Source: an uncultured Pelagibacteraceae bacterium (GTDB taxonomy: Bacteria; Pseudomonadota; Alphaproteobacteria; Pelagibacterales; Pelagibacteraceae). Taken from it: a stretch of DNA of 64,000 nucleotides. The translations under genes were made by a program, and so were the position numbers. The stretch's first letter is position 1. Each line of letters starts with the position of its first letter. This document shows, piece after piece, positions 1 to 9,247 of the stretch. Under the pieces are notes generated by a model. The model was not told where the DNA came from. It worked only from the letters and a program-made list of their open reading frames with translations, and did no database searches. The stretch is taken from positions 1 through 64,000 of the forward strand of contig CACNWU010000003.1 of assembly GCA_902624185.1 (NCBI GenBank), in the 5' to 3' direction.

Positions 1-623
1 GGGCTTAAGAGATTTTTAATCCAAATATTATTATCATCCAAAGTATATTTAAGTCTTTCATGTATTCTGTTATCTCCATCTAACCAAAATTCAATACTTG
101 AGGGTTTTAGATTCCAGCCAGACCAATGTTTGGGTCTAGGTACATTATCTTTATTAGAATATTTTTTTCTAAAATCCTCTAAATTATTTAAAAGTTCATC
201 TCTGTTTTTTAAAATACTACTTTGATTTGATGCCCAAGCTCCTATTCTGCTTTCATAGGCTCTACTATTATAATAATCATCTGCTGTCTTATCATCTACC
301 TTATTCAAAGTTCCTACTATTCTTATTTGTCTTAATAAACTTTTCCAATGAAAGCACATTGAGGCATTTGGATTATTTTTTAATTCATTTCCCTTTTGAC
401 TATTTAGGTTTGTATAAAAAACAAATCCATCTTTATCAAAACCTTTTAGGAGCACCATCCTTACTGAAGGAATACCGTCTTTAGTAGCAGTTCCTAATGC
501 CAAAGCATTTGGATCGTTAATTTCCCTCTTTTTTGCCTCAGCAAACCATTTTTTAAATAATTCAAATGGATCATCAAGATCTAAAAAGCACTTATTAAGG
601 CCTAATGAGTTTTTTTGATTCAT
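1..623 (-). CDS. pdxH: Pyridoxamine 5'-phosphate oxidase, 3' end cut by window edge
   Basis: FMN-dependent enzyme that oxidises pyridoxamine/pyridoxine 5'-phosphate to pyridoxal 5'-phosphate in the cytosol. The minus-strand frame opens with ATG at 623 (MNQKNSLGLNKCFLD) and stays open to base 1. Seen: an early DPFELFKKWFAEAKK segment, the FMN-binding stretch with SVRMVLLKGFDKDGFVFYTN, the RIVGTLNKV strand, the SNQSS element, and the C-terminal WSGWNLKP and IHERLKY segments. The last residues read WIKNLLSP, resembling the usual ...RLxP end of PdxH, so only the stop codon is probably missing (about 208 residues visible). It is divergent from aroC with 33 bp between the start codons. No frameshift seen. 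Confidence 0.93.
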   Translation of the reverse strand, partial: MNQKNSLGLNKCFLDLDDPFELFKKWFAEAKKREINDPNALALGTATKDGIPSVRMVLLKGFDKDGFVFYTNLNSQKGNELKNNPNASMCFHWKSLLRQIRIVGTLNKVDDKTADDYYNSRAYESRIGAWASNQSSILKNRDELLNNLEDFRKKYSNKDNVPRPKHWSGWNLKPSSIEFWLDGDNRIHERLKYTLDDNNIWIKNLLS

Positions 624-656
624 AATTTAAACAAAATAATCTATACAATATAAATA

Positions 657-1739
657 ATGTCATTTAATACATTTGGAAAGTTTTTTCGCTTCACTACTTG
701 GGGAGAGTCCCATGGGCCAGCTATTGGTTGTATAATTGATGGTTGTCCCCCATTAATTCAGTTAAAAGAGCAAGATATTCAGAAAGAATTGGATAAGAGA
801 AAGCCAGGACAGTCAAAATTTACAACTCAAAGAAAAGAGAGTGATACTGTTCAGATTTTATCAGGGGTATTCGAGGGGAAGACAACTGGAACACCAATAT
901 CTTTAATTATTTATAATGAGGACATGCGATCTAAAGATTACAAAGATATTAAAGATAAATTTAGGCCTGGTCATGCAGATTTAACTTATTTTAAAAAATA
1001 TGGAATTAGAGATTATAGAGGAGGAGGAAGATCTTCTGCTAGAGAAACAGCAGCAAGAGTTGCAGCTGGAGCTATTGCAAAGAAAGTTTTAGAAAAGAAA
1101 TTAGGTAACAAATTCAAAATATCTGGTGCAGTTACTCAGCTTGGAATTCTTGGTTGTGATACAACAAAATGGGAAGATAAAGTTATTAACAAGAATCCAT
1201 TTTTTTGTCCAGATAAATCAATGATAAAGATTTGGGAAAAATATCTTTTAAGTATAAGAAAAGCAGGATCATCTTGTGGTGCTATAATTGAAATAAGAGC
1301 TAAGGGTATTCCAGCTGGTTTGGGTGCACCTATATATTCAAAGTTAGATGCTGATATATCATCTGCAATGATGAGTATTAATGCTGTTAAAGGAGTGAAT
1401 ATTGGTTCTGGTATGAATTCTGCTCAACTATCAGGAGAGGAAAATTCAGATGAAATTTTTCAAAACAATAAAAAATTAAAATTTAATTCTAATAATGCAG
1501 GTGGAATACTAGGTGGTATATCCTCTGGGCAAGATATAATCATATCATTTGCAGTAAAGCCTACTTCTTCAATTTTAAAAAGTAGAAAAACGATTAATAA
1601 ATTTGGAAAAAATACTACAATATCTGTAAAAGGAAGACACGATCCATGTGTGGGCATTAGAGCAGTGCCCGTTGGAGAAGCTATGTTATCATGTGTTTTG
1701 TTGGATCATTATTTAATGAATAAGGCTCAATGTAGTTAA
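657..1739 (+). CDS. aroC: Chorismate synthase
   Basis: Converts 5-enolpyruvylshikimate-3-phosphate to chorismate using reduced FMN, the last step of the shikimate pathway. 360 residues is the usual length. Family signatures are visible: the N-terminal [15 protein letters not shown], the [10 protein letters not shown] segment, [20 protein letters not shown], the central [13 protein letters not shown] and the C-terminal [18 protein letters not shown]. The ATG at 657 gives a standard N-terminus ([17 protein letters not shown]). A TACAAT hexamer at 644-649 lies 7 bp before the ATG, so the transcript may have almost no leader. Convergent with dxs, with only 6 bp between the stop codons. Confidence 0.97.
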   Translation: MSFNTFGKFFRFTTWGESHGPAIGCIIDGCPPLIQLKEQDIQKELDKRKPGQSKFTTQRKESDTVQILSGVFEGKTTGTPISLIIYNEDMRSKDYKDIKDKFRPGHADLTYFKKYGIRDYRGGGRSSARETAARVAAGAIAKKVLEKKLGNKFKISGAVTQLGILGCDTTKWEDKVINKNPFFCPDKSMIKIWEKYLLSIRKAGSSCGAIIEIRAKGIPAGLGAPIYSKLDADISSAMMSINAVKGVNIGSGMNSAQLSGEENSDEIFQNNKKLKFNSNNAGGILGGISSGQDIIISFAVKPTSSILKSRKTINKFGKNTTISVKGRHDPCVGIRAVPVGEAMLSCVLLDHYLMNKAQCS

Positions 1740-1745
1740 TTTAAA

Positions 1746-3659
1746 TTATTTTTGTTTTTGCAATATAATATTTGAATTTAACACATCTAAAACTTTTTCT
1801 TCAATTGCATCAGAATCTAAATTTGCAGTTTTATACATATTGTCTGGTGTATCTTGATCTATAAAAATATCTGGTAAAGTCATTGATCTAAACTTTAAGT
1901 TTGTATCCATTAAACCTTTTTTTGTTAAAAATTCTACTACATGAGAACCAAATCCACCTATAGATCCCTCTTCTATAGTCATAATAGATTCATGAGTTGT
2001 AGCTAATTGCCAAATTAAATTTTCGTCTAAAGGTTTTGCAAACCTTGCATCTACAATTGTAATTTGAATACCTTTTTTTTTTAAACTTTCTGCTGCTTTT
2101 AAAGTTTCGTTTAATCTTGCTCCAAAATTTAAGATAGCAATTTTTTTTCCCTCTTGAATTATCTTTGATTTACCTATTTCAATTTTCTCGTTAATAGAAG
2201 GCAAAGGTATGCCAAAGCCTGTCCCCCTTGGGTATCTAAATGCGCACGGTCTATCATTTATATCTGTTGAGGTATTAATCATCCTTACAAGTTCTGACTC
2301 GTCACTTGCTGCCATTACTATAAAGTTTGGTAATGTTGATAAATAAGTTGTGTCAAAACTCCCAGCATGAGTCGGTCCATCAGCCCCGACAAGTCCAGCT
2401 CTATCAATCGCAAATCTAACAGGTAAACTTTGAATAGCTACATCATGAACAACTTGATCATATGCTCTTTGTAAAAAAGTAGAATAAATTGCTGCGTAAG
2501 GTTTAAAATTTTCAGTAGCCAAACCCGCTGCGAAAGTAACAGCATGTTGTTCTGCTATGCCCACATCAAAAGTTCTTTCTGGAAATTCTTTACGAAAAAT
2601 ATCTAACCCAGTTCCATCTGGCATTGCTGCGGTTATTGCTACAATTTTACTATCCTTTTTTGCATGTTGAATTAAAGTATTGGCGAATACTTTGGTATAT
2701 GAAGGTATTTTGCTGGAACTTTTTAACTGTTCTCCAGTTTGGACATTAAATTTTGATACACCATGATAGTTGTCTTTAGCTTCCTCAGCAAAAGAGTATC
2801 CTTTACCTTTTTTAGTTTTAATATGAATTAAAATAGGACCCTCATGTTTAGAGTCTCTTGCATTTTTTAATATTGGTATTAAAGAATTTAAATCATGTCC
2901 ATCTATAGGACCTATGTAATAGAATCCAAGAGAACTAAATAATGTTCCACCAGTCACAGCAGATCTTAGCAGATCCTCAGCTTTTCCTGCTTTTGCACTA
3001 AACCGTTTTGAAAATGCTGATGTAATGAGCTTAATAGTTTCTCTTAAACTAAAATAAACTTTACCTGAAAAAATTTTTGCAAGATAAGTACCCATCGCAC
3101 CTACAGGCCTTGCAATAGACATATCATTATCGTTTAAAATTACAATCATTTTGGTTTTAGATGCTCCAGCATTATTCATAGCCTCGTAAGCCATACCTGC
3201 ACTAATAGCTCCATCACCTATTACAGCTATTACATTATTAGATTTATTTGAAAGTTTATTTGCTTCAGCTATACCAAGTGCTGATGAAATTGAAGTTGAA
3301 CTATGTGCTGCACCGAATGAGTCATATTCACTTTCTGATCTTTTTGTAAACCCTGAGAGACCTTTAGCTTGCCTTAAAGTTCTAATCTTATCTTTTCTGC
3401 CGGTTAATATTTTATGTGGGTAACACTGATGACCAACATCCCAAATAAGTTTATCATTTGGCGTATTAAAAATATAATGAAGTGCAACAGTCAGTTCTAC
3501 CACTCCAAGGCTTGCCCCTAGATGACCACCAGTTACTGAAACTGCATCAATCATTTCCTTTCTTAATTCATCAGCTACATTTTGCAAATTTTTCTCTGAT
3601 ATCTTTTTTAAATCTGATGGAAAATTAATTTTATCTAAAAATTTATATTCTTTTTTCAT
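1746..3659 (-). CDS. dxs: 1-deoxy-D-xylulose-5-phosphate synthase
   Basis: Thiamine-diphosphate enzyme that condenses pyruvate and glyceraldehyde 3-phosphate, the first step of the MEP isoprenoid pathway. 637 residues, full length. Seen: the transketolase-like N-terminal domain with [19 protein letters not shown] and [16 protein letters not shown], the ThDP motif [18 protein letters not shown]...NDND, and the central pyrimidine-binding segment [17 protein letters not shown], then [15 protein letters not shown]. It is the last gene of the minus-strand xseB-ispA-dxs unit and overlaps ispA by 4 nt (ATGA), which suggests translational coupling. The same xseB-ispA-dxs order is widespread in proteobacteria. 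Confidence 0.97.
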   Translation of the reverse strand: MKKEYKFLDKINFPSDLKKISEKNLQNVADELRKEMIDAVSVTGGHLGASLGVVELTVALHYIFNTPNDKLIWDVGHQCYPHKILTGRKDKIRTLRQAKGLSGFTKRSESEYDSFGAAHSSTSISSALGIAEANKLSNKSNNVIAVIGDGAISAGMAYEAMNNAGASKTKMIVILNDNDMSIARPVGAMGTYLAKIFSGKVYFSLRETIKLITSAFSKRFSAKAGKAEDLLRSAVTGGTLFSSLGFYYIGPIDGHDLNSLIPILKNARDSKHEGPILIHIKTKKGKGYSFAEEAKDNYHGVSKFNVQTGEQLKSSSKIPSYTKVFANTLIQHAKKDSKIVAITAAMPDGTGLDIFRKEFPERTFDVGIAEQHAVTFAAGLATENFKPYAAIYSTFLQRAYDQVVHDVAIQSLPVRFAIDRAGLVGADGPTHAGSFDTTYLSTLPNFIVMAASDESELVRMINTSTDINDRPCAFRYPRGTGFGIPLPSINEKIEIGKSKIIQEGKKIAILNFGARLNETLKAAESLKKKGIQITIVDARFAKPLDENLIWQLATTHESIMTIEEGSIGGFGSHVVEFLTKKGLMDTNLKFRSMTLPDIFIDQDTPDNMYKTANLDSDAIEEKVLDVLNSNIILQKQK

Positions 3660-4528
3660 TTATTTCTTTTTAAAATATATTCTAATGTTTCAGATAAATC
3701 TTTCGACCTAGAGCCATATTTTCTTAACATTTTGTTAATTTTTAAAATTAATTTATTTCCATATTTAATAGTATTTTCATGCCCTAGTAAACTAATTAGA
3801 GTTGCTTTGCCTTTTTTCTTGTCTTTTCCAGTTTTTTTTCCAGCAGCTAAAGAACTTCCTTTATAATCAATCAAATCATCAGCAACTTGAAATAGTAATC
3901 CAATATTTGCACCAATATTTTCAAATTTCTTAATTTCTCTTTTATTTTTTTTTTTTAAAATTAAAGGTGCTGCACAACAAAAGCTAAAAAGTTTTCCAGT
4001 TTTCTTTATCTCCATTTCAACAACTTTTTTTCTAGAAACTTTTTTATGTTCGTAATTTAGATCTAGATATTGCCCACCTGCAATACCAAGATGGCCAGAA
4101 GTTTCTGAAATTTTATTAATAAGATCAATTTTAATTTTTTCAGATAAATTTAAATTTTTATGGCTTAAAATTTCAAAAGCTAATGTTAGCAGTGAGTTAC
4201 CAGCTAAGACAGCGGTAGACTCTCCAAATTTAATATGTGTTGATGGCTTACCTCTTCTAAGAATGTCATTATCCATACATGGCAAATCATCATGTATTAA
4301 TGAGTAAGCATGTATACATTCGACCGCAGAGCCTATTATAATAAGAGATTTATAATTTATTTTGAATATCAAACCAACGTCAATCAAAATTTTAGATCTT
4401 ATTTTTTTTCCACCCGAAAATAAACCATACTGCATAGGTATAATTAATTCTGATTTTTTTTGCTTTTTAATAAAATTTTTTAAAAATAAATTTGTATCTT
4501 TTGCAATTTTATTTAATTTTTTTTGCAT
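3656..4528 (-). CDS. ispA: Polyprenyl (farnesyl/geranylgeranyl) diphosphate synthase
   Basis: Adds isopentenyl diphosphate to allylic diphosphates to make farnesyl- or geranylgeranyl-PP. 290 residues. The first aspartate-rich motif is present ([20 protein letters not shown], with DDxxxxD), preceded by GGKKIRSKI; the second is [11 protein letters not shown] (DDxxD). Chain length cannot be read safely from the sequence; the IspA name follows from position between xseB and dxs. The ATG at 4528 lies 20 nt inside the end of xseB, and the stop overlaps dxs by 4 nt, so the three genes form one tight operon. The protein is lysine-rich, as expected at this base composition. Confidence 0.93.
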   Translation of the reverse strand: MQKKLNKIAKDTNLFLKNFIKKQKKSELIIPMQYGLFSGGKKIRSKILIDVGLIFKINYKSLIIIGSAVECIHAYSLIHDDLPCMDNDILRRGKPSTHIKFGESTAVLAGNSLLTLAFEILSHKNLNLSEKIKIDLINKISETSGHLGIAGGQYLDLNYEHKKVSRKKVVEMEIKKTGKLFSFCCAAPLILKKKNKREIKKFENIGANIGLLFQVADDLIDYKGSSLAAGKKTGKDKKKGKATLISLLGHENTIKYGNKLILKINKMLRKYGSRSKDLSETLEYILKRNK

Positions 4529-4763
4529 TTTTTTCAGAAATTATTTTAGATATATTTTCTTTCGTTTTTTCATTAATATCTTTAACATCTTTTTGAAATT
4601 TTTTTTCAATCAAATTGTTAAGTTTTAACAAATTTTGGTATTTTTCTATAGAACTTTCCAAATCTTTGTTTCTTTCCAAATCTTCTATCATTTTATTTGC
4701 CTCACTGGTCAATTCGTCAATGGACAAAGAATTATAATCATTTGGTAAATTTTTATCTTTCAT
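4509..4763 (-). CDS. xseB: Exodeoxyribonuclease VII small subunit
   Basis: Small helical partner of XseA in exonuclease VII, which degrades single-stranded DNA. 84 residues. The hallmark pattern is visible: a short acidic N-terminus, LSIDELTSEANKMIEDLE (family consensus has FEEAL..LE.IV..LE), then a helix ending LESSIEKYQNLLKLNN. The tail is lysine-rich. The large-subunit gene xseA is not in this window. It is first in the xseB-ispA-dxs unit and overlaps ispA by 20 nt. Only 20 bp separate its start from the divergent Sua5 gene, so its promoter probably lies inside that gene. Confidence 0.88.
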   Translation of the reverse strand: MKDKNLPNDYNSLSIDELTSEANKMIEDLERNKDLESSIEKYQNLLKLNNLIEKKFQKDVKDINEKTKENISKIISEKNAKKIK

Positions 4764-4783
4764 ATAATACTCTCAGATAATAC

Positions 4784-5716
4784 ATGAAAATTAATCTTGC
4801 AAATATTAAAAAAGCTAAAATGCTACTTAATAAGGGTGACTGTATAGCCATACCCACCGAAACTGTTTATGGACTTGCTGGTAATGCTTATTCTGAACAT
4901 GCATGTAAAAAAATTTATAAATTAAAAAAAAGACCAAATAACAATCCTTTGATAATTCATTATTATGACACTAAAGAACTAGCAAAAGATTGTCATTTTA
5001 ATGATACTTTTTTAAAATTGTATAAAAAGTTCTGTCCAGGGCCAATCACATTTATTTTAGATCTAAAAAAAGACTCCCAAATTTCAAAAATTGCCACAAA
5101 TAAGAAAAATACGTTAGCAGTTAGATTTCCAAAACATCCTGTTACAAGACATTTATTAAAAAAATTAAAATTTCCATTAGCAGCTCCAAGTGCAAATATT
5201 TCTACAAAAGTTAGTGCTGTAAGTTCTGCAAATGTTAAAGAGGATTTTGGCAATAAGATAAGCTTCGTACTTGAGGGAGGCAAATCTACAATAGGACTTG
5301 AGTCAACAATTATTGACCTAAGAAACAATCCAAAAATTTTAAGATTAGGTGGTTTAGATGTTACAAAAATTCAAAAATTGCTCAATAAAAAAATTATTGT
5401 AAAAAATAATCCAAAAAAAATCTTTACTCCTGGTCAATCAAAACTTCATTATTCCCCCGGTATACCAGTAAGGCTCAATATAAAAAAAATTCGAAAAGAT
5501 GAGGCCTATTTATTTTTAAAAAAAATGAAAAAAACAAAACCAAATTATTTTTTTTTATCAAAAAATGGAAATTTAGATGAAGCTGCAAAAAATTTATATA
5601 GTACATTAAGAAAAATAAAAAAATTTAAATATAAATCTATTGCTGTTCACAAAATTCCAAACAAAGGTTTGGGTAAAACTATTAATGATAGATTGGTAAG
5701 AGCTTCAAAACTATGA
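4784..5716 (+). CDS. L-threonylcarbamoyladenylate synthase, Sua5/YrdC family
   Basis: Makes threonylcarbamoyl-AMP from threonine, bicarbonate and ATP for the t6A37 modification of ANN-decoding tRNAs. 310 residues: an N-terminal YrdC domain (about 1-205) plus the extra C-terminal Sua5 domain, so this is the long Sua5 type rather than the short TsaC. Seen: GDCIAIPTETVYGLAGNA, KLKKRPNNNPLIIH, FCPGPITFIL, the VRFPKHPV segment, PLAAPSANIS, and STIGLESTIIDL near the end of the first domain. SPGQSKLHYSPG-like residues (TPGQSKLHYSPGIPV) mark the linker. A TATAAT at 4763-4768 overlaps the start codon of divergent xseB and may be its -10 element. Overlaps the next ABC gene by 4 nt. Confidence 0.93.
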   Translation: MKINLANIKKAKMLLNKGDCIAIPTETVYGLAGNAYSEHACKKIYKLKKRPNNNPLIIHYYDTKELAKDCHFNDTFLKLYKKFCPGPITFILDLKKDSQISKIATNKKNTLAVRFPKHPVTRHLLKKLKFPLAAPSANISTKVSAVSSANVKEDFGNKISFVLEGGKSTIGLESTIIDLRNNPKILRLGGLDVTKIQKLLNKKIIVKNNPKKIFTPGQSKLHYSPGIPVRLNIKKIRKDEAYLFLKKMKKTKPNYFFLSKNGNLDEAAKNLYSTLRKIKKFKYKSIAVHKIPNKGLGKTINDRLVRASKL

Positions 5717-6450
5717 TGCAAACATCTCTTGAAGTAATTGGTTTATCAAAGCTTTATAACAATAAGGAAGCTGTTAAAAATATCTCCTTTAAACTAAATA
5801 AGAATGAAATTATTGGAATTTTGGGTCCTAATGGTTGTGGAAAAACAACAACCATTGGAATGATTCTAGGGCTACTTAAACCCACTAGCGGTAAAGTTTT
5901 AATAAATGATATCGAAATCGAAAAAAATAGAGTTAATTTGCTAAATTACCTTAACTTTATTTCACCATACATAGAATTGCCAAAAAAATTAACGGTTAAA
6001 CAAAATTTAGAAGTATATGGGAGGTTATACGATGTTAAAAATTTAACTCGAAAAATTGATTACCTCTCAGAAAAATTGAGACTCAATGAAATTATAAATA
6101 AAATTACTGGAGAGTTATCATCTGGTCAAAAAAATAGAGTAAGTCTGGCAAAATCTATAATTAACGATCCAATGGTATTGCTTCTTGATGAACCAACTGC
6201 ATCACTTGATCCTGAGACTGGAGATTTTGTTAGAAGTTTTTTAGAGGATTATCAAAAAGAAAATCAAACATCTATTCTTCTTGCCTCTCACAATATGAAT
6301 GAAGTTGAAAGACTATGCTCATCTGTACTAATGATGAATAACGGATCAATTATTGATCAAGGCAATCCTGGAGAACTTATAAAAAAACATGGAAGAAAGA
6401 ATATGGAAGAAGTTTTTTTAAAACTTACGAGGGAAAAATATGAATATTAA
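5713..6450 (+). CDS. ABC-2 type exporter, ATP-binding subunit
   Basis: Nucleotide-binding subunit of a two-gene exporter of the CcmA/NodI/YadG type. 245 residues. Walker A is GPNGCGKTTT (about residues 38-47), the ABC signature is LSSGQKNRVSLAKS (about 136-149), Walker B is MVLLLDEPTASLDPE, and the H-loop is LLASHNM. The start overlaps the Sua5 stop by 4 nt and its end overlaps the permease gene by 11 nt, so the three genes are translationally coupled. The substrate cannot be read from the sequence. Members of this family export polysaccharides, drugs or lipids; none of these is specifically supported here. Confidence 0.9.
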   Translation: MMQTSLEVIGLSKLYNNKEAVKNISFKLNKNEIIGILGPNGCGKTTTIGMILGLLKPTSGKVLINDIEIEKNRVNLLNYLNFISPYIELPKKLTVKQNLEVYGRLYDVKNLTRKIDYLSEKLRLNEIINKITGELSSGQKNRVSLAKSIINDPMVLLLDEPTASLDPETGDFVRSFLEDYQKENQTSILLASHNMNEVERLCSSVLMMNNGSIIDQGNPGELIKKHGRKNMEEVFLKLTREKYEY

Positions 6451-7231
6451 TAAAATGTATGGTCTTTTCCTAAGGCATTTTTATTTAATAAAAAGTTCTC
6501 TGCCAAGAATTTTGGATCTTGTTTACTGGCCAACTATTCAAATAATACTTTGGGGCTTTATTTCAAAATTTTTTTCAATTTACAGTGACTATTATAGTAA
6601 CACTCTTGGGGTAATTCTTACATGTGCAATACTTTATGATATTCTCTTTAGATCAAGCATAAGTTTTAATATGCTTTTTTTAGAGGAAATATGGAGTAGA
6701 AATTTTACAAATTTGTTCATTGCTCCATTAAAGCTTAAAGAAATAATTATATCTCTTGTCTTTACTGCCTTAGTCAGAACTTTAATTGGACTCGTGCCAG
6801 CAATTATTTTGACATCACCACTATTCGGGGTTTCAATTTTAAAATTAGGCTTTCCGCTTCTTCTTTTATTCTTGAGTTTATATATTTTTGGAATAACTTT
6901 AGGTTTATTTGTAAGTGCCGGTCTTATCAGATTTGGTCCATCCTTTGAAAATATTGCCTGGTCATCACTTTTTCTTTTAGCACCTTTGGGGTGCATATAT
7001 TATCCTATAGAAATACTTCCAGAATTTTTTCAAATTATAGCAAGAGGTTTGCCTTTAGTGTATATCTTCGATGAAACAAGAAATATTCTTGTAAATGGTT
7101 CAGTAAATTTTGAAAATCTTAAATATGCTTATTTTCTGAATTTTATATATTTTATTTTTGGAATTACTTTGTTTTATTTTTCTTTTTTAAGAGCACGTGT
7201 AAAAGGAACATTGATAAATATGGGTGAATAA
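6440..7231 (+). CDS. ABC-2 type exporter, permease subunit
   Basis: Inner-membrane half of the exporter encoded with the preceding ATPase. 263 residues with about six hydrophobic segments, starting near LVYWPTIQIILWGFISKFF; a charged hinge (EEIWSRNFTNLFIAPLKLKE) resembles the coupling-helix region conserved in the YadH/NodJ permease family (typically E..tg.l..L...P). It ends MGE followed by TAA, and one base later begins the encoded CCA of the convergently placed tRNA-Arg. ATG at 6440 is inside the ATPase gene (11 nt overlap). Substrate unknown. Confidence 0.88.
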   Translation: MNINKMYGLFLRHFYLIKSSLPRILDLVYWPTIQIILWGFISKFFSIYSDYYSNTLGVILTCAILYDILFRSSISFNMLFLEEIWSRNFTNLFIAPLKLKEIIISLVFTALVRTLIGLVPAIILTSPLFGVSILKLGFPLLLLFLSLYIFGITLGLFVSAGLIRFGPSFENIAWSSLFLLAPLGCIYYPIEILPEFFQIIARGLPLVYIFDETRNILVNGSVNFENLKYAYFLNFIYFIFGITLFYFSFLRARVKGTLINMGE

Positions 7232-7232
7232 A

Positions 7233-7309
7233 TGGTGCGCCCGCTAGGAGTCGAACCCAGAACCTCCTGATCCGAAGTCAGGCGCTCTATCCAGTTGAGC
7301 TACAAGCGC
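7233..7309 (-). tRNA. tRNA-Arg (anticodon TCG)
   Basis: A 77-nt cloverleaf on the minus strand with an encoded 3' CCA (plus-strand TGG at 7233-7235). The acceptor GCGCTTG pairs with CGGGCGC (two G-U pairs). The anticodon stem CCTGA/TCAGG encloses the loop CTTCGGA, giving anticodon TCG (plus-strand bases 7273-7275), which reads CGN arginine codons. The T arm has GGTTCGACT. It lies one base from the end of the ABC permease gene and 23 bp from the divergent rluD start. Confidence 0.95.
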
Positions 7310-7332
7310 ATATAATATTAATATAACATTTT

Positions 7333-8313
7333 ATGGAAAAAAAAATAAATTTGATTGTTAAAGAAGGAGATAATAACCTTCGTGTTGATGTTTTTATACA
7401 TAAAAGAGAAAGTGATGTCAGTAGAACTAGAATAAAAAAGTTAATTTTAAACAAAAAATTAAAGTTAAATAACAATATTATTATAGACCCATCAAAAAAA
7501 GTTTCAAAAGGTGATATTATAAATTTAATAATACCTGAGCCAAAAAAAGCCTCTCTAAAACCTTTCAGTTATAAATTAGATATTGTTTATGAGGATAAAG
7601 ATTTAATAGTACTAAATAAACCAGCGGGAATAGTTATGCATCCTGGTGCTGGAAATTTAGACAATACTATTGTGAATGCTTTAGTGAATTATGATAAGGA
7701 TTCTTTGTCAAGTATAGGAGATGAGTTGAGACCCGGAATTGTACACAGAATAGATAAAAATACCTCTGGATTAGTTGTTATTGCAAAAAATAATCAGACT
7801 CATGAAAATCTCTCAGTTCAGTTTAGCAAACACTCAATTAAAAGAATCTACCACCTATTAGTTTGGGGAAAAATAAGACCTTCAAGAGGAAGAGTTGAAA
7901 CTTTAATTATTAGAAGTTCAAAAAACAGGCAAATAATGGAAGTGAGCAAAACAAAAGGTAAAAAGGCAATTACAAATTACAGGACATTAGAAATTTTTGA
8001 AAATAAAAAAATACCTACTTTAAGCTTAATTGAATGTGAATTAGAAACTGGAAGGACACACCAAATAAGAGTGCATATGAATTATCTCGGTTATAGTATT
8101 TTAGGTGACGATAAATATAAGAAAAAATTTAAAAAGATTAAAAATATTGATCCTTCATTAGAAAAAAAAATTATCAACCTTAATAGACAATTTCTTCACG
8201 CCAAAACAATTGGATTTTTTCACCCAAAAACAGGTAAGGAAATGATTTTTGACTCAATTTTGCCAAAAGAATTAGAAATTATTCTAAAAATGCTCAGAAA
8301 TACAAGTAAATAA
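7333..8313 (+). CDS. rluD: 23S rRNA pseudouridine synthase, RluD family
   Basis: Isomerises uridine to pseudouridine in helix 69 of 23S rRNA if it is a true RluD. 326 residues with an N-terminal S4 RNA-binding domain (about residues 12-75, including NLRVDVFIHKRESDVSRTRIKKLI) and a catalytic domain with VLNKPAGIVMHPG, the catalytic-aspartate motif PGIVHRIDKNTSGLVVIAKN, and the C-terminal LETGRTHQIRVHMNYLG. RluC or another RluA-family member cannot be fully excluded, but the HPG and HRIDKNTSG signatures and adjacency to rpoH, frequent in alphaproteobacteria, favour RluD. Divergent from tRNA-Arg. Confidence 0.9.
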   Translation: MEKKINLIVKEGDNNLRVDVFIHKRESDVSRTRIKKLILNKKLKLNNNIIIDPSKKVSKGDIINLIIPEPKKASLKPFSYKLDIVYEDKDLIVLNKPAGIVMHPGAGNLDNTIVNALVNYDKDSLSSIGDELRPGIVHRIDKNTSGLVVIAKNNQTHENLSVQFSKHSIKRIYHLLVWGKIRPSRGRVETLIIRSSKNRQIMEVSKTKGKKAITNYRTLEIFENKKIPTLSLIECELETGRTHQIRVHMNYLGYSILGDDKYKKKFKKIKNIDPSLEKKIINLNRQFLHAKTIGFFHPKTGKEMIFDSILPKELEIILKMLRNTSK

Positions 8314-8317
8314 ATTA

Positions 8318-8345
8318 TTGAAAAATTTTTATTATTAATTAGATA
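8318..8345 (+). promoter_or_regulatory. Candidate rpoH promoter
   Basis: TTGAAA at 8318-8323 is separated by 16 bp from TAGATA at 8340-8345 in the 40-bp gap before rpoH. Transcription from here would begin about at the rpoH ATG, giving a very short or absent leader. Such hexamers arise by chance in AT-rich DNA, so this is a weak call. Confidence 0.35.
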
Positions 8346-8353
8346 GACTGACT

Positions 8354-9247
8354 ATGAGTACAACTTTTAACAGTAATCTTCCGGTCCTAAGTAATGAGGG
8401 TGGATTATCTGCATACTTGGATCAAATTAAAAAATTTCCAATGTTAGATGCTGAGGAAGAATATATGCTTGCAAAAAATTGGAAAAATAATGGAAATGTC
8501 AAAGCAGCTGAAAAACTAGTTACAAGCCACCTTAGACTAGTCGCAAAAATAGCAATGGGTTATAAAGGTTATGGTTTACCAGTTAATGAAATGATATCTG
8601 AAGGAAATGTTGGTTTAATGCAAGCTGTTAAAAAGTTTGAACCAGAAAAAGGTTTTAGATTAGCAACATATGCGATGTGGTGGATTAAAGCATCAATCCA
8701 GGAATATATTTTAAGATCTTGGAGCCTTGTAAAAATTGGAACAACAGCTGCACAAAAAAAATTATTTTTTAATCTTAAGAAATTAAAAAACCAGATTGCT
8801 CCTCAGTCTGAGGGTGACTTAAGAAATGAACATGTCAATGAAATTGCTAACAAGTTAGATGTAAGTAAAGAGGAAGTTGTATCAATGAATCGTAGATTGT
8901 CAGGAAAAGAATTTTCTTTAAATGCTCAAGTTGGTGAAGATGGTGATGAGTGGCAGGATTGGTTAGTGGACAAAGAGTTAGATCATGACCTAAAATTTGC
9001 CCATCAAGAAGAAATGGAACAAAGAAAAGATTTATTAAAAGATTCCTTAAAAGTTTTAAATGAAAGAGAAAAAGAAATCTTACACTCAAGAAGATTAAGT
9101 GACGATCCAGTTACTCTTGAAGATTTAAGTAAAAAATACAAAATAAGTAGGGAAAGAATACGTCAAATAGAAAACAAAGCCTTTGAAAAACTTCAGAAGC
9201 ATATGTTGTTACTTGCTAAATCAAAAAATTTGTTACCTGCCAATTAG
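8354..9247 (+). CDS. rpoH: RNA polymerase sigma factor RpoH (sigma-32 family)
   Basis: Alternative sigma factor for heat-shock/protein-stress genes. 297 residues. Region 2 is clear: [40 protein letters not shown] and [20 protein letters not shown] (core and -10 binding). The diagnostic RpoH box follows as [14 protein letters not shown]. Region 4 has [14 protein letters not shown] and a helix-turn-helix, [25 protein letters not shown]. The stop codon overlaps that of convergent purA. RpoH is probably one of very few sigma factors in a streamlined genome. Confidence 0.96.
   Translation: MSTTFNSNLPVLSNEGGLSAYLDQIKKFPMLDAEEEYMLAKNWKNNGNVKAAEKLVTSHLRLVAKIAMGYKGYGLPVNEMISEGNVGLMQAVKKFEPEKGFRLATYAMWWIKASIQEYILRSWSLVKIGTTAAQKKLFFNLKKLKNQIAPQSEGDLRNEHVNEIANKLDVSKEEVVSMNRRLSGKEFSLNAQVGEDGDEWQDWLVDKELDHDLKFAHQEEMEQRKDLLKDSLKVLNEREKEILHSRRLSDDPVTLEDLSKKYKISRERIRQIENKAFEKLQKHMLLLAKSKNLLPAN

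Noticed and set aside
227-484. Open frame of 85 codons on the plus strand at the left edge
   Set aside because: Antisense to pdxH, without recognisable product; a shadow frame in AT-rich DNA.
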